Shown one piece after another: positions 1 through 5,809 of a DNA stretch of 5,809 nucleotides. The stretch spans positions 1 to 5,809 of the forward strand of contig JACQEE010000338.1 in NCBI GenBank assembly GCA_016200725.1, given 5' to 3'. Below the pieces are notes generated by a model. That model saw only the letters and a list, made by a program, of their open reading frames with translations. It was not told the origin of the DNA and did no database searches. The position numbers and the translations under genes were made by a program. This stretch comes from Chloroflexota bacterium. Lineage in GTDB: Bacteria; Chloroflexota; Dehalococcoidia; SHYB01. Position 1 is the first letter of the stretch. Each line of letters begins with the position of its first letter.

Positions 1-394
1 ACCCCGTGGGGCCACTGGCAAGCGTTTCGGCGATGCTTCTCAACAACTCGCTGCGCTGGAAGGGCTTCAGAAGATAGCCGTTGGCGCCGTTGGCAAGAGC
101 GGCGCTTGCGGCCTCCATATCCGTAACACCGGTGACCAAAATGACGGGCAGCCCCGGGTGGAGAAAGCGGATCTCTTTCAGCACTTCAGACCCAGACTTT
201 CCGGGCATCTTCATATCGAGCAGGACTAGATCCGGTTTTCTCACGGCGATAAAGGACAGGGCTTGGGCGCCGTCCGAGGCGCTGGCAACCTCGTAACCAT
301 CGGCCTTGAGCACGCGTGTCACAAGTTCACGGATGTCACGATCATCATCCACCTCGAGGATGAATGCCTTCGGGGCCTTGCTGGAGTTCGTCAA
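1..394 (-). CDS. Response regulator, receiver domain (C-terminus cut by window edge)
   Basis: This is a CheY-like receiver domain, the phospho-acceptor partner of the histidine kinase encoded just upstream. The 131 visible residues cover essentially the whole receiver fold. The acidic pocket is at D16/D17 (EVDDD), the phospho-acceptor Asp is D60 (LVLLDMKMPG), the conserved Thr is T88 (ILVTG) and the conserved Lys is K110 (LLKPF). All key residues are present, so it should be phosphorylatable. The start is TTG at 394-392, which overlaps the kinase stop codon as TTGA. An AAGGA ribosome binding site lies 7 bases upstream at 406-402, inside the kinase reading frame. The overlap implies translational coupling. 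No stop codon is seen before position 1, so it may be a single-domain regulator ending soon after the window or may carry an output domain outside it. The family call is firm; the output and target are unknown. Confidence 0.9.
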   Translation of the reverse strand, partial: MTNSSKAPKAFILEVDDDRDIRELVTRVLKADGYEVASASDGAQALSFIAVRKPDLVLLDMKMPGKSGSEVLKEIRFLHPGLPVILVTGVTDMEAASAALANGANGYLLKPFQRSELLRSIAETLASGPTG

Positions 395-981
395 GATTGG
401 TTCCTTTCGTGCACGGCTCCCGCTGTGTGGACGGGAGCTTCATGCATGATGGGCAGTTCAACGATGAACGTGGCGCCGCGGCCCGGTTCGCTCTCGGCGC
501 GGATCCGGCCGCCGTGCTCGGCGAGGATGCTCTGCGAGATGCTGAGCCCGAGGCCGGTGCCCTTTCCAGGCTCCTTGGTCGTGAAGAACGGCTGGAAGAG
601 TCGCTTGAAGTTCTCCGGCTTGATGCCGGGGCCGTCATCGCTAAAGGACGCTCGGACGAAGCCGTCAACCTCTGCGGTGCTGATCGCGATACGGCCACCT
701 TGCTTGGCACTAAGGATCGCTTGCTCGCAGTTGACGAGGATGTTGAGGAAAACCTGTTGCAGTTGACGAGGGTCGGCGAAGGTGCGTGGAAGATCACGCT
801 TGAGACTCAGCGTGACCTCGATGTTGCTCACGTGCAGTTCGTAGGAGCGCAGGTCGACCACATGGCGAACTTCGTCGTTCAACTGGATCGGCTTGCGCTG
901 CGGTTTGCTGGGCCGGGCGAAGGTGAGGAGATTTCTGACAACGATCGCGGCACGCTGGGCATTATCGCGGATCTTCGCCAA
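391..981 (-). CDS. Histidine kinase C-terminal part: HisKA helix 2 plus HATPase_c domain
   Basis: This is the continuation, in the same frame, of the kinase interrupted at 994-996. It begins with the second HisKA helix (AKIRDNAQRAAIVVRNLLTF) and contains a complete Bergerat-fold ATP-binding domain. With the amber counted as codon 542, the N-box lies near N626/N630 (FLNILVNCEQAI), the G1 box DDGPGI at about 661-666, the F-box region PFFTTK just after it and the G2 box GTGLGLSIS at about 687-695. The motifs are canonical, so there is no sign of decay in this half. The listed start is the first possible one after the stop, TTG at 981-979, which has no recognisable ribosome binding site. Independent translation could only come from reinitiation after the TAG or readthrough of it. 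It ends at TGA 393-391, which overlaps the TTG of the response regulator. Most likely it is the 3' part of a single gene rather than a separate protein. Confidence 0.8.
   Translation of the reverse strand: MAKIRDNAQRAAIVVRNLLTFARPSKPQRKPIQLNDEVRHVVDLRSYELHVSNIEVTLSLKRDLPRTFADPRQLQQVFLNILVNCEQAILSAKQGGRIAISTAEVDGFVRASFSDDGPGIKPENFKRLFQPFFTTKEPGKGTGLGLSISQSILAEHGGRIRAESEPGRGATFIVELPIMHEAPVHTAGAVHERNQS
402..406 (-). promoter_or_regulatory. Ribosome binding site of the response regulator
   Basis: AAGGA on the minus strand lies 7 bases before the TTG at 394 and inside the end of the kinase frame. It fixes the TTG as the start and indicates that the two genes are translated as a coupled pair. Confidence 0.65.
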
Positions 982-993
982 GTCGCGACGCGC

Positions 994-996
994 CTA
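994..996 (-). other. In-frame amber codon interrupting the histidine kinase
   Basis: On the minus strand the reading runs E-S-V-D-L-T-D, TAG, A-R-R-D-L-A-K-I with no frame change. The stop falls in the loop between HisKA helices 1 and 2. A continuous gene would span 2619-391 with 741 sense codons. Related kinases often have an acidic or polar residue at this point, so GAG or CAG to TAG by one substitution is the simplest origin (inference). Sequencing error, a recent nonsense mutation, suppression of the stop and a real split kinase all remain possible. Confidence 0.85.
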
Positions 997-2619
997 GTCG
1001 GTCAGATCCACCGACTCAAGAAGTTCGGCATAGCCCAGGACGCTGGTGAGGGGGGTATTTAGTTCGTGGGCGACGCCCGCAGCCATCTCGCCAACGGAGG
1101 CGAGGCGGCCCGCGTGGTAGAGGCGTTCCTGGGCAGCGCGACTCTCGGTAGCATCAATCATGCTGATGAGCACACGGGCGTTGATCTTTTGCCCGGCGCG
1201 CATATCCGCGGACATCGGCAGGATGTTGACCTCGAACGTCCGTTGTCCGCCGGCGCCATCGTGGACAAGTTCAAGGCCGATAGCGCTTTCGCCCGCATCG
1301 AGCACACGCTTGGCCGCATCGAGGAGTGGGGGCATCGGCAAGAGGTCGGCGATCGGCCGGCCGAGCGCCATGCCCCGCGCTGCGGGGAAGTCGTGGAGAA
1401 AAGACTTATTGGCCAGCACGACCTCGAGCCGGTCGTTCAGCACAACGAGCGCGCTTGGCGTAGAGGAGAGAACAGCCTCCATGAGGGCGTTCTGTTCCCG
1501 CTCGCGTTCGCGGGCGGCCATCTTGTCGGAGACGTCGTTGACGATGGCTAAGATGCCGATAGGACGGCCGGGTTCGTCGCGCATCACTGAGATTTTGAGA
1601 TTGACCCAAACCGTCGAGCGGTCCTTGCGCCAGCCGCGCCATTCGGCGGACAAGTCCGTGCCTGCAGCGATGTCTTTCAACGTGGCCTGAAAGTTTTGGG
1701 GGGCTTGGTCAGGGTAAAGATTCACCATGGCCATACCCATCGCATCCTGAGAGGAATAGCCAAAGATAGCGGTCGCTCCGCTGTTCCAGAAGGTGACCTC
1801 GCCAGCGAGGGTTGCCACGATGACGCCATCGCGAACGTTGCGAAGCACTTCTGCTTGACGGCTCAGCGCCTCTTCAGCCTGCTTGCGCTCGGTGACATCG
1901 CGCGCAATGCCCTCGATCGCCTGGAGGTTGCCGGCAGCGTCGAGAACCGGCGTGCGATTGATCTCCAGCCAGCGCCATTGGCCTGCCTTGTGCTGGAAAC
2001 GGATAGCGATGGGTTGCGTGCTGGGAGCCGGGGATGCCCAGAACGCCTCTATGCGGGCCTGGTCCTCAGGATGGACCATGTCTCGCAAGATCCCAGGGTT
2101 CGCGTAGTACTCTTCCGGGGTGAAGCCGGTGATCGGCAGCGCGGACGGGCTAACATATTCCATCCCCGGGCGTGGAGTGCGCCGATACCGGTAAATGAGA
2201 TCGTTCGCCTTCTCAGCGATGAATTTGAGACGCTCCTCGGTTTGGCGAAGCGTCTCCTCCGCCTGCCTTCGCTCGCTGGTATCCATGAAGTAGCCGCATA
2301 CGGCGCGACGGCCTTCGTATTCCATGGAGACGACCGTCTCCAAGATCCACCGTACGACGCCGCTCTTGTGCCGGATGCGGTACTGGTAAGGCTGTGATGA
2401 CGCGCCCTTGAGCATCTTGACCGCACTCACGCGCACGTGTTCGCGATCTTCGGGAAGCACCAGGGACATCGGGTCTAAGTGGAGCAGTTCGTCTTTCGAA
2501 TACCCGGTGGCTCGTTCGAAGCCGGGGTTGACGAAGCGGAAGCGCTTCTCCTGGCTAATGAACACGCCGATAGGCGAACTCATCGCCAGCGGGTAGAACA
2601 TCTCTTCCGCGCGGGGCAT
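994..2619 (-). CDS. Multi-PAS sensor histidine kinase, N-terminal part (ends at in-frame amber)
   Basis: This 541-residue reading frame holds the sensory half of a soluble histidine kinase. Four PAS-type domains are predicted at about residues 8-115, 130-243, 252-366 and 378-492. They are joined by short charged coiled-coil linkers of the type DTSERRQAEETL and DVTERKQAEEAL. The last stretch (about 501-541) is helix 1 of HisKA, with the phosphoacceptor H518 in the H-box GVAHELNTPLTSVLGY. No signal peptide or membrane segment is visible, so it should sense an intracellular cue; the ligand is unknown. ATG at 2619 was chosen because AAAGGA lies 5 bases upstream (AAGGA at 2629-2625) and PAS similarity begins right after it. 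Longer frames to 2967 would overlap the divergent gene. The frame is closed by TAG at 996-994, and the same frame then continues with the rest of the kinase. Alone, this product has the phosphorylatable His but no ATP-binding domain. It is probably the 5' part of one broken gene. Confidence 0.88.
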   Translation of the reverse strand: MPRAEEMFYPLAMSSPIGVFISQEKRFRFVNPGFERATGYSKDELLHLDPMSLVLPEDREHVRVSAVKMLKGASSQPYQYRIRHKSGVVRWILETVVSMEYEGRRAVCGYFMDTSERRQAEETLRQTEERLKFIAEKANDLIYRYRRTPRPGMEYVSPSALPITGFTPEEYYANPGILRDMVHPEDQARIEAFWASPAPSTQPIAIRFQHKAGQWRWLEINRTPVLDAAGNLQAIEGIARDVTERKQAEEALSRQAEVLRNVRDGVIVATLAGEVTFWNSGATAIFGYSSQDAMGMAMVNLYPDQAPQNFQATLKDIAAGTDLSAEWRGWRKDRSTVWVNLKISVMRDEPGRPIGILAIVNDVSDKMAAREREREQNALMEAVLSSTPSALVVLNDRLEVVLANKSFLHDFPAARGMALGRPIADLLPMPPLLDAAKRVLDAGESAIGLELVHDGAGGQRTFEVNILPMSADMRAGQKINARVLISMIDATESRAAQERLYHAGRLASVGEMAAGVAHELNTPLTSVLGYAELLESVDLTD

Positions 2620-2841
2620 CCTCGTCCTTTCAGCCTGTCTCGCGGGGGCAGGGCAAATCCGAGCCAGCCTCAGGCCAACAACCCAGACGCCAAGCCGTAA
2701 GACTTGACGTCCTACTTGGAAGAGCGTCCGCACCGTAGAAAAATACGTACTATTGCGCACACTACCACTTTCACATACGGAGAGGAACTCACGTGTGGGA
2801 ACTGTTGTCAACGTATAATGCGGGCTCTCCGGAGGCTCCGC
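2620..2841. promoter_or_regulatory. Divergent intergenic region between kinase and NTF2-like gene
   Basis: The 222 bases between the two divergent start codons should hold both promoters. On the plus strand a perfect -10 hexamer TATAAT lies at 2814-2819, which would put transcription start about 16 bases before the ATG at 2842. No good -35 is seen at the matching distance. On the minus strand a perfect -35 hexamer TTGACA lies at 2811-2806, but no convincing -10 follows at 16-18 bases. The two elements are almost adjacent around GTTGTCAAC (2803-2811 area), so the divergent promoters may compete. The minus leader to the kinase ATG would be long, roughly 150-170 bases. No hairpin or riboswitch was recognised. 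Confidence 0.4.
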
Positions 2842-3240
2842 ATGGACCAGCAAGAGGTTGCCGAAGTGGAGAAGGCCAACGACGCGTTCTATCGGGCATT
2901 CGAAAGCCTCGACGTGAACCGCATGGCGGCGGTGTGGGGGGATGGGAATGCGGTGACAGTGATTCACCCAGGCTGGCCATTGATCCGCGGCCGCGATGGT
3001 GTGCTAGCGAGCTGGGCGCGCATCTTCGAGCACGCCTCGTTGATGCGATTCTCGATCACGGGGGCTGTGAGCACGCTAGCGGGAGGCTGGGCATGGGTCA
3101 CGTGTACCGAGAACATCACCTCGGTGAACGATGGCCGGGTCTCCGAAGGGCGGGTCCAGGCGACGAATATTTATGTGAAGCGTGGAGGTCAGTGGCAGTG
3201 CATGCACCATCACGGCTCGCCGCTTCCAATGAACGGGTAG
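2842..3240 (+). CDS. SnoaL_3 / NTF2-like fold protein (DUF4440-type)
   Basis: This is a small cytoplasmic protein of 132 residues, the normal length for the SnoaL_3 group of the NTF2-like superfamily (alpha+beta cone). The family pattern is clear: an N-terminal helix ANDAFYRAFESLDVNRM (about 12-28), VWGDGNAVTVIHPGW with HPGW at 42-45, the GR motif at 50-51, SW at 57-58, WAWVTCTE at 83-90, ATN at 107-109 and the C-terminal HHHGS at 122-126. The His cluster is typical of this subgroup. Members are mostly annotated only as ketosteroid-isomerase-like, and the substrate or ligand cannot be told from sequence. ATG at 2842 has GGAGG at 2831-2835, 6 bases upstream. An open frame extends upstream to 2704 but shows no family similarity. 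The gene is divergent from the kinase operon and followed by about 190 bases without a gene. No functional link to the kinase can be shown. Confidence 0.88.
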   Translation: MDQQEVAEVEKANDAFYRAFESLDVNRMAAVWGDGNAVTVIHPGWPLIRGRDGVLASWARIFEHASLMRFSITGAVSTLAGGWAWVTCTENITSVNDGRVSEGRVQATNIYVKRGGQWQCMHHHGSPLPMNG

Positions 3241-3433
3241 GTGCTAACGACCTGGCTCCCGCGACGTTAGGCAGGGTGGGCTTATCGAAAGTTCATTGAC
3301 GCATATCTTGAACACGTGTTAGACTCCAGGCTATCCTGGCGAAAAGCATCTGCTGCAGCGCGGTCGCAGGTCTTCACCACATCGAGCTTAGATGCAGGAA
3401 GACGGCCGCAGGAGATAGTGGAGGGATGGCGCC
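3241..3433 (+). promoter_or_regulatory. Promoter and leader of the surface-protein gene
   Basis: A likely sigma-70-type promoter has a -35 TTGACG at 3296-3301 and an 18-base spacer ending in TGT. The -10 is TAGACT at 3320-3325, so the TGn extended -10 element is in place. Transcription would start near 3331-3333. A short dyad, CCAGG-CTAT-CCTGG (3326-3339), lies over that start and could be an operator or an early RNA hairpin. The leader is then about 100 bases and holds further weak pairings (GCATCT 3346-3351 with AGATGC 3390-3395). Between 3241 and 3290 only a weak inverted repeat (CTAACG/CGTTAG) without a T-tract is seen, so no clear terminator follows the NTF2-like gene. Confidence 0.55.
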
Positions 3434-5101
3434 TTGACACGGTCTAACGCGGCTACGCGGCCGGTGGCATTGCTTCTGGTTGGCGCGCTCGTTGCAGCCA
3501 GCGCCATCTCGTACGCCTCCCTCCGATGGGAGACAACGTGGGCCGTCGCCACGTGCCCAGGCACCATTCCAGGCACGCAGCCGTTCACCACGCCGGGCAC
3601 GGTGACAGTCCCCGGCACATCCACGATCGGCACCGGGCCAAGCTCCCTCGTTGCGGCATTCATCCGGATCATCAAGAACAGCGACGGGAACCCCGTTACT
3701 TCGCTCTCCCTCGTCAACGGCCAGTCAGTCCTTTTGCAAGGCCAGGCCTGCGCCGATGCGAGCAGCGACGTCACGAGTTCCCAGACCTTCAATTGGACGA
3801 TCAATAGCAGCGGCGGCGTCTTCAGCCCGGTGAGCACCACGAGCGGCGCAACGACGCAGTTCATCGCGCAAACAGTCGGTACCTTCACGATTACGCTCAG
3901 CGTCCAGAACGGTACTCCCCAGGCGACGGCTACAGTGACGATCACCGCGGCGGGCGGCGGCACGACCGGCGGCGGTACGACCGCTGGCGGCACGACGGCG
4001 GGCGGTACGACGGCGGGCGGTACGACGGCGGGCGGTACGACGGCGGGTGGCGGTGGCGTGGCTGGCGGCGGCACGACGGCGGGTGGTGGCACCACGGCGG
4101 GCGGCGGCACCACGGCGGGCGGCACGACGGCAGGCGGCACGACCGGCGGTGGGCTAGGCGGCGGCAACGTCGTGCAGCAGACGCCTATCACCAGTAACAT
4201 CCGCATCGGATCTGGTGCAAACGGCACGGACGGTAACGGCAACCCCGTGCTTGGTGGAAGCGGGCTTGATCTAATCATCGCGCCGCCCGGCGGAACGGTG
4301 AGAATCCCGCTCGCGCTGGCAAATGGGCAAACACTCAACACCTTTAGAGATGACACGTCCGGCGTCACAGTCACGCGGAATGCGAACAACACGGCTACGG
4401 TTACGGTACCTCTCCCGCGGCCGGCAGGGTCTACGGATACCGGCCCGGCGCCGTTCATCCGCCTCAACACGACGATACCGACGGGCAACGGCACCGACAC
4501 GAGGGCGACGGTGAATACGGCCGAGTTGGTCGTTCCTCCGAGGAACACCAACATCCCAGGTATCGGCAACGTGGGCGTAGGCTTCACGTCCAATCTGACC
4601 GCGCTGCCGGTGGCAGGGGCGACGGTGCCTGCGACGATCCGCGTGGACGCGAGCGCCACGGCGGACCCGGCGGCCTCCTCCCGAATCCGGATCGCGCTAG
4701 GCGGCGCCGACTCGACAGTCGCGATGACGCTGAACATCACCAGGACCGGCGGTCTCGAGACCGGTGCCACGACATTGCAGTTCTCCCTGCCGCTCGGAGC
4801 AGTACAGGCGAACGGCGGCTCGGGACTGGTGCGGTTTGCCCGCCTCGCTGAGGACGGCACAAGCCAGATACTGACGGGCGTACCCCGCCCGCCCCCCACT
4901 GCGGACCCGGTCGTCTTCGACGTCCAATCACCCGGTACGTCCATCTTCGCGGTCATCTTCCTGAAGCAGCCGCCGGTGCAGACCGGCGACGTCACACCCG
5001 GCAACCGATTACTCTTTGGGACAGGACTGGCCGGCGTGGCGATGATGATCGCAGGCGGCTGGATGCTGTATGCGACATCGCGCCGCCGGAACGCCGCGTA
5101 A
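3434..5101 (+). CDS. Exported surface protein: Ig-like domain, Gly/Thr repeat linker, C-terminal membrane anchor
   Basis: The 555-residue protein is not a named family. The N-terminus is a signal peptide: Arg3/Arg9, a hydrophobic core VALLLVGALVAASAISYA (11-28) and a likely cleavage after ASA (about residue 24). A Pro/Thr/Gly stretch (40-70) leads into an Ig-like/PKD-type beta domain (about 75-172), with FNWTINSSGG and GTFTITLSVQNG as typical strands. A Gly/Thr repeat linker follows at 174-244, then a beta-rich region (about 245-512) with no domain I recognise. The C-terminus has a hydrophobic segment LFGTGLAGVAMMIAGGWMLY (527-546) followed by ATSRRRNAA. That layout resembles tripartite sorting signals or a simple anchor, so the protein should face outside. 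Only two Cys are present (C41, C106). The start is TTG at 3434, with GGAGG at 3420-3424 nine bases upstream. An ATG at 3426 reads only three codons to a TGA. The gene is flanked by its own promoter and a strong terminator. Adhesin or cell-envelope structural roles are plausible but unproven. Confidence 0.85.
   Translation: MTRSNAATRPVALLLVGALVAASAISYASLRWETTWAVATCPGTIPGTQPFTTPGTVTVPGTSTIGTGPSSLVAAFIRIIKNSDGNPVTSLSLVNGQSVLLQGQACADASSDVTSSQTFNWTINSSGGVFSPVSTTSGATTQFIAQTVGTFTITLSVQNGTPQATATVTITAAGGGTTGGGTTAGGTTAGGTTAGGTTAGGTTAGGGGVAGGGTTAGGGTTAGGGTTAGGTTAGGTTGGGLGGGNVVQQTPITSNIRIGSGANGTDGNGNPVLGGSGLDLIIAPPGGTVRIPLALANGQTLNTFRDDTSGVTVTRNANNTATVTVPLPRPAGSTDTGPAPFIRLNTTIPTGNGTDTRATVNTAELVVPPRNTNIPGIGNVGVGFTSNLTALPVAGATVPATIRVDASATADPAASSRIRIALGGADSTVAMTLNITRTGGLETGATTLQFSLPLGAVQANGGSGLVRFARLAEDGTSQILTGVPRPPPTADPVVFDVQSPGTSIFAVIFLKQPPVQTGDVTPGNRLLFGTGLAGVAMMIAGGWMLYATSRRRNAA
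3953..4165 (+). repeat. In-frame tandem repeat, 15/18-bp units encoding GGTTA / GGGTTA
   Basis: This minisatellite lies inside the surface-protein gene (residues 174-244). The basic unit is GGCGGTACGACGGCG (Gly-Gly-Thr-Thr-Ala). Three identical copies sit side by side at 4001-4045, with near-identical units before and after. After a GGGGVA break, three 18-base units (GGGTTA) follow, then GGTTA and GGTTG. There are eleven Thr-Thr pairs in all. Both unit lengths are multiples of three, so copy-number change would alter linker length without breaking the frame. Confidence 0.93.
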
Positions 5102-5121
5102 CCCAGCACTGACACAGCGAT

Positions 5122-5159
5122 AAAAGAAAGGCCCCGCGAGTGCGGGGCCTTTCTTTTTT
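5122..5159 (+). terminator. Rho-independent terminator after the surface-protein gene
   Basis: A perfect 16-bp inverted repeat (5122-5137 with 5142-5157) closes a GAGT loop. Its GC core GGCCCCGC/GCGGGGCC is followed by TTTCTTTTTT. The A-rich left side means it could also stop transcription arriving on the minus strand, although no minus-strand gene is seen there. It lies 20 bases past the TAA at 5099-5101. Confidence 0.95.
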
Positions 5160-5175
5160 GGAGTACCATCGCTTC

Positions 5176-5809
5176 ATGCGCTTGCCTTTCCGAGCACGGC
5201 CCAGCCCGACAGCGCTCATCGCAGTGGGGCTCTTTATCCTCTCGCTCGCCGTGTACCTGAGCGGGCTGCCGCCATCGATCACGTGGGCGCACGAGGCGTC
5301 GGACGGCCCGGAACTGGCGACGGTGGTCAAGACGTGGGGAGTGGCGCACCCATCGGGGTATCCCACCTACACGCTGCTGGGGAAGTTGTTCTCGATCATT
5401 CCCGCAGGGGACGTCGCCCATCGCCTGAGCATCATGTCCGCGGTGGCGGGAGCAGCGGCAGTCGCGTTCACCTTCCTCGCCGCGACGCGCGTCCTGGCGA
5501 TGATGGCAAGACGAGCTGCTCCGGCGCAGCCGCGCGAAGGCCGCGAGCCGTGGTTTCGCCTGATGGCGGCTGCCAGCGGAGCGCTGGCGCTGGCCTTCTC
5601 GCCGATCATGTGGGGGCAGTCGGTCGTCGCCGAGGTGTACGCGCTGAACATCCTGTTCGGCGCAGCCATCGCCTATGTGCTGCTCGCGTGGATAGACGAC
5701 GCGCAGCACGACGAGAGGCCGCCTTCACTCCGTAAACCGCTCCTTGCAGCCTTGCTATTTGGCCTCGCGATGGGCAATCACTACACGGTGGCCGCGATCG
5801 GGGTGCCGA
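5176..5809 (+). CDS. DUF2723 / TMEM260-like membrane protein, putative GT-C glycosyltransferase (C-terminus cut by window edge)
   Basis: The 211 visible residues match the N-terminal part of DUF2723 proteins, polytopic membrane proteins with a GT-C glycosyltransferase-like layout. A first membrane segment (about 12-30) leads to an external loop with the family signature: DGPELATVVKTWGVAHPSGYPTY (43-65, variant of the usual D-x-G-E-L then VxHPPGYP), LLGKLFSIIP, then AHRLSIMSAV. Further hydrophobic segments lie at about 86-109, 130-147, 153-172 and 188-208. WGQSVVAEVYALN (146-158) and GNHYT (200-204) are also typical. D43 and E46 are the likely equivalents of the GT-C acidic loop residues (inference). 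The vertebrate relative TMEM260 is a protein O-mannosyltransferase; bacterial members are mostly uncharacterised. ATG at 5176 is the first sensible start; the nearest ribosome binding site, GGAG at 5160-5163, is rather far (12 bases). The start lies 16 bases past the terminator T-tract, and no promoter is evident between them. Confidence 0.9.
   Translation, partial: MRLPFRARPSPTALIAVGLFILSLAVYLSGLPPSITWAHEASDGPELATVVKTWGVAHPSGYPTYTLLGKLFSIIPAGDVAHRLSIMSAVAGAAAVAFTFLAATRVLAMMARRAAPAQPREGREPWFRLMAAASGALALAFSPIMWGQSVVAEVYALNILFGAAIAYVLLAWIDDAQHDERPPSLRKPLLAALLFGLAMGNHYTVAAIGVP

Noticed and set aside
364..2397. Several plus-strand open frames of 150-230 codons
   Set aside because: They lie antisense to the kinase and regulator, carry no known motifs and are expected in GC-rich coding DNA.
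2704..2841. N-terminal extension of the NTF2-like protein containing CGNCC
   Set aside because: The stretch has no family similarity and includes the TATAAT element, whereas ATG 2842 has a well-placed GGAGG. The Cys pair is likely chance.
2620..2967. Longer start for the histidine kinase
   Set aside because: It would overlap the divergent gene and its promoter region. The upstream residues show no domain, and ATG 2619 has an AAGGA site and precedes the PAS domain directly.
3243..3271. Possible terminator after the NTF2-like gene (CTAACG/CGTTAG)
   Set aside because: The stem is only six pairs with a 15-base loop and no T-tract.
3953..4165. CRISPR-like direct repeats
   Set aside because: The units are 15-18 bases, directly abutting without spacers, and encode an in-frame GGTTA peptide repeat.
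3388..5709. A 773-codon open frame on the minus strand, rich in Val-Pro-Pro repeats
   Set aside because: It is the antisense mirror of the Gly/Thr repeat gene and the DUF2723 gene. It runs through the terminator hairpin, has no recognisable domains and reflects GC-rich codon structure. The plus-strand frames show clear protein signatures.

Overview
The window is GC-rich bacterial DNA carrying five genes. It looks like chromosomal sequence from an environmental or metagenomic source. High-GC codon choice, TTG start codons, a cytoplasmic multi-PAS histidine kinase and a DUF2723 membrane protein would fit Chloroflexota or a similar GC-rich phylum. No marker gene is present, so the lineage call is weak. 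No rRNA, tRNA, CRISPR array, insertion sequence or phage gene was seen.

Left part, minus strand (1-2619): a two-component signalling operon. The upstream gene encodes a soluble histidine kinase with four predicted PAS domains, read from an ATG at 2619. One in-frame amber codon (994-996) breaks it between the two helices of the phosphoacceptor (HisKA) domain. Past that codon the same frame continues with an intact ATP-binding domain to a TGA at 391. The next gene is a receiver-domain response regulator. It starts at a TTG that overlaps the kinase stop (TTGA) and runs off the left edge.

Middle (2620-3240): a divergent intergenic region of about 220 bp, then a plus-strand gene for a small SnoaL_3/NTF2-like protein of 132 residues with a good ribosome binding site.

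Right part, plus strand (3241-5809): a promoter of the TTGACG / extended -10 type precedes a long leader and a 555-residue exported protein. That protein has a signal peptide, an Ig-like domain, a Gly/Thr-rich tandem-repeat linker, an unrecognised beta-rich region and a C-terminal membrane anchor ending in Arg-Arg-Arg. A 16-bp perfect-stem intrinsic terminator closes this unit. A DUF2723 (TMEM260-like, GT-C fold) membrane protein begins only 16 bp past the T-tract and runs off the right edge.

The most interesting points are the amber-split kinase whose two halves look otherwise intact, and the pairing of a Thr-repeat surface protein with a family whose vertebrate member is a protein O-mannosyltransferase. 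The second is only a hypothesis from adjacency.
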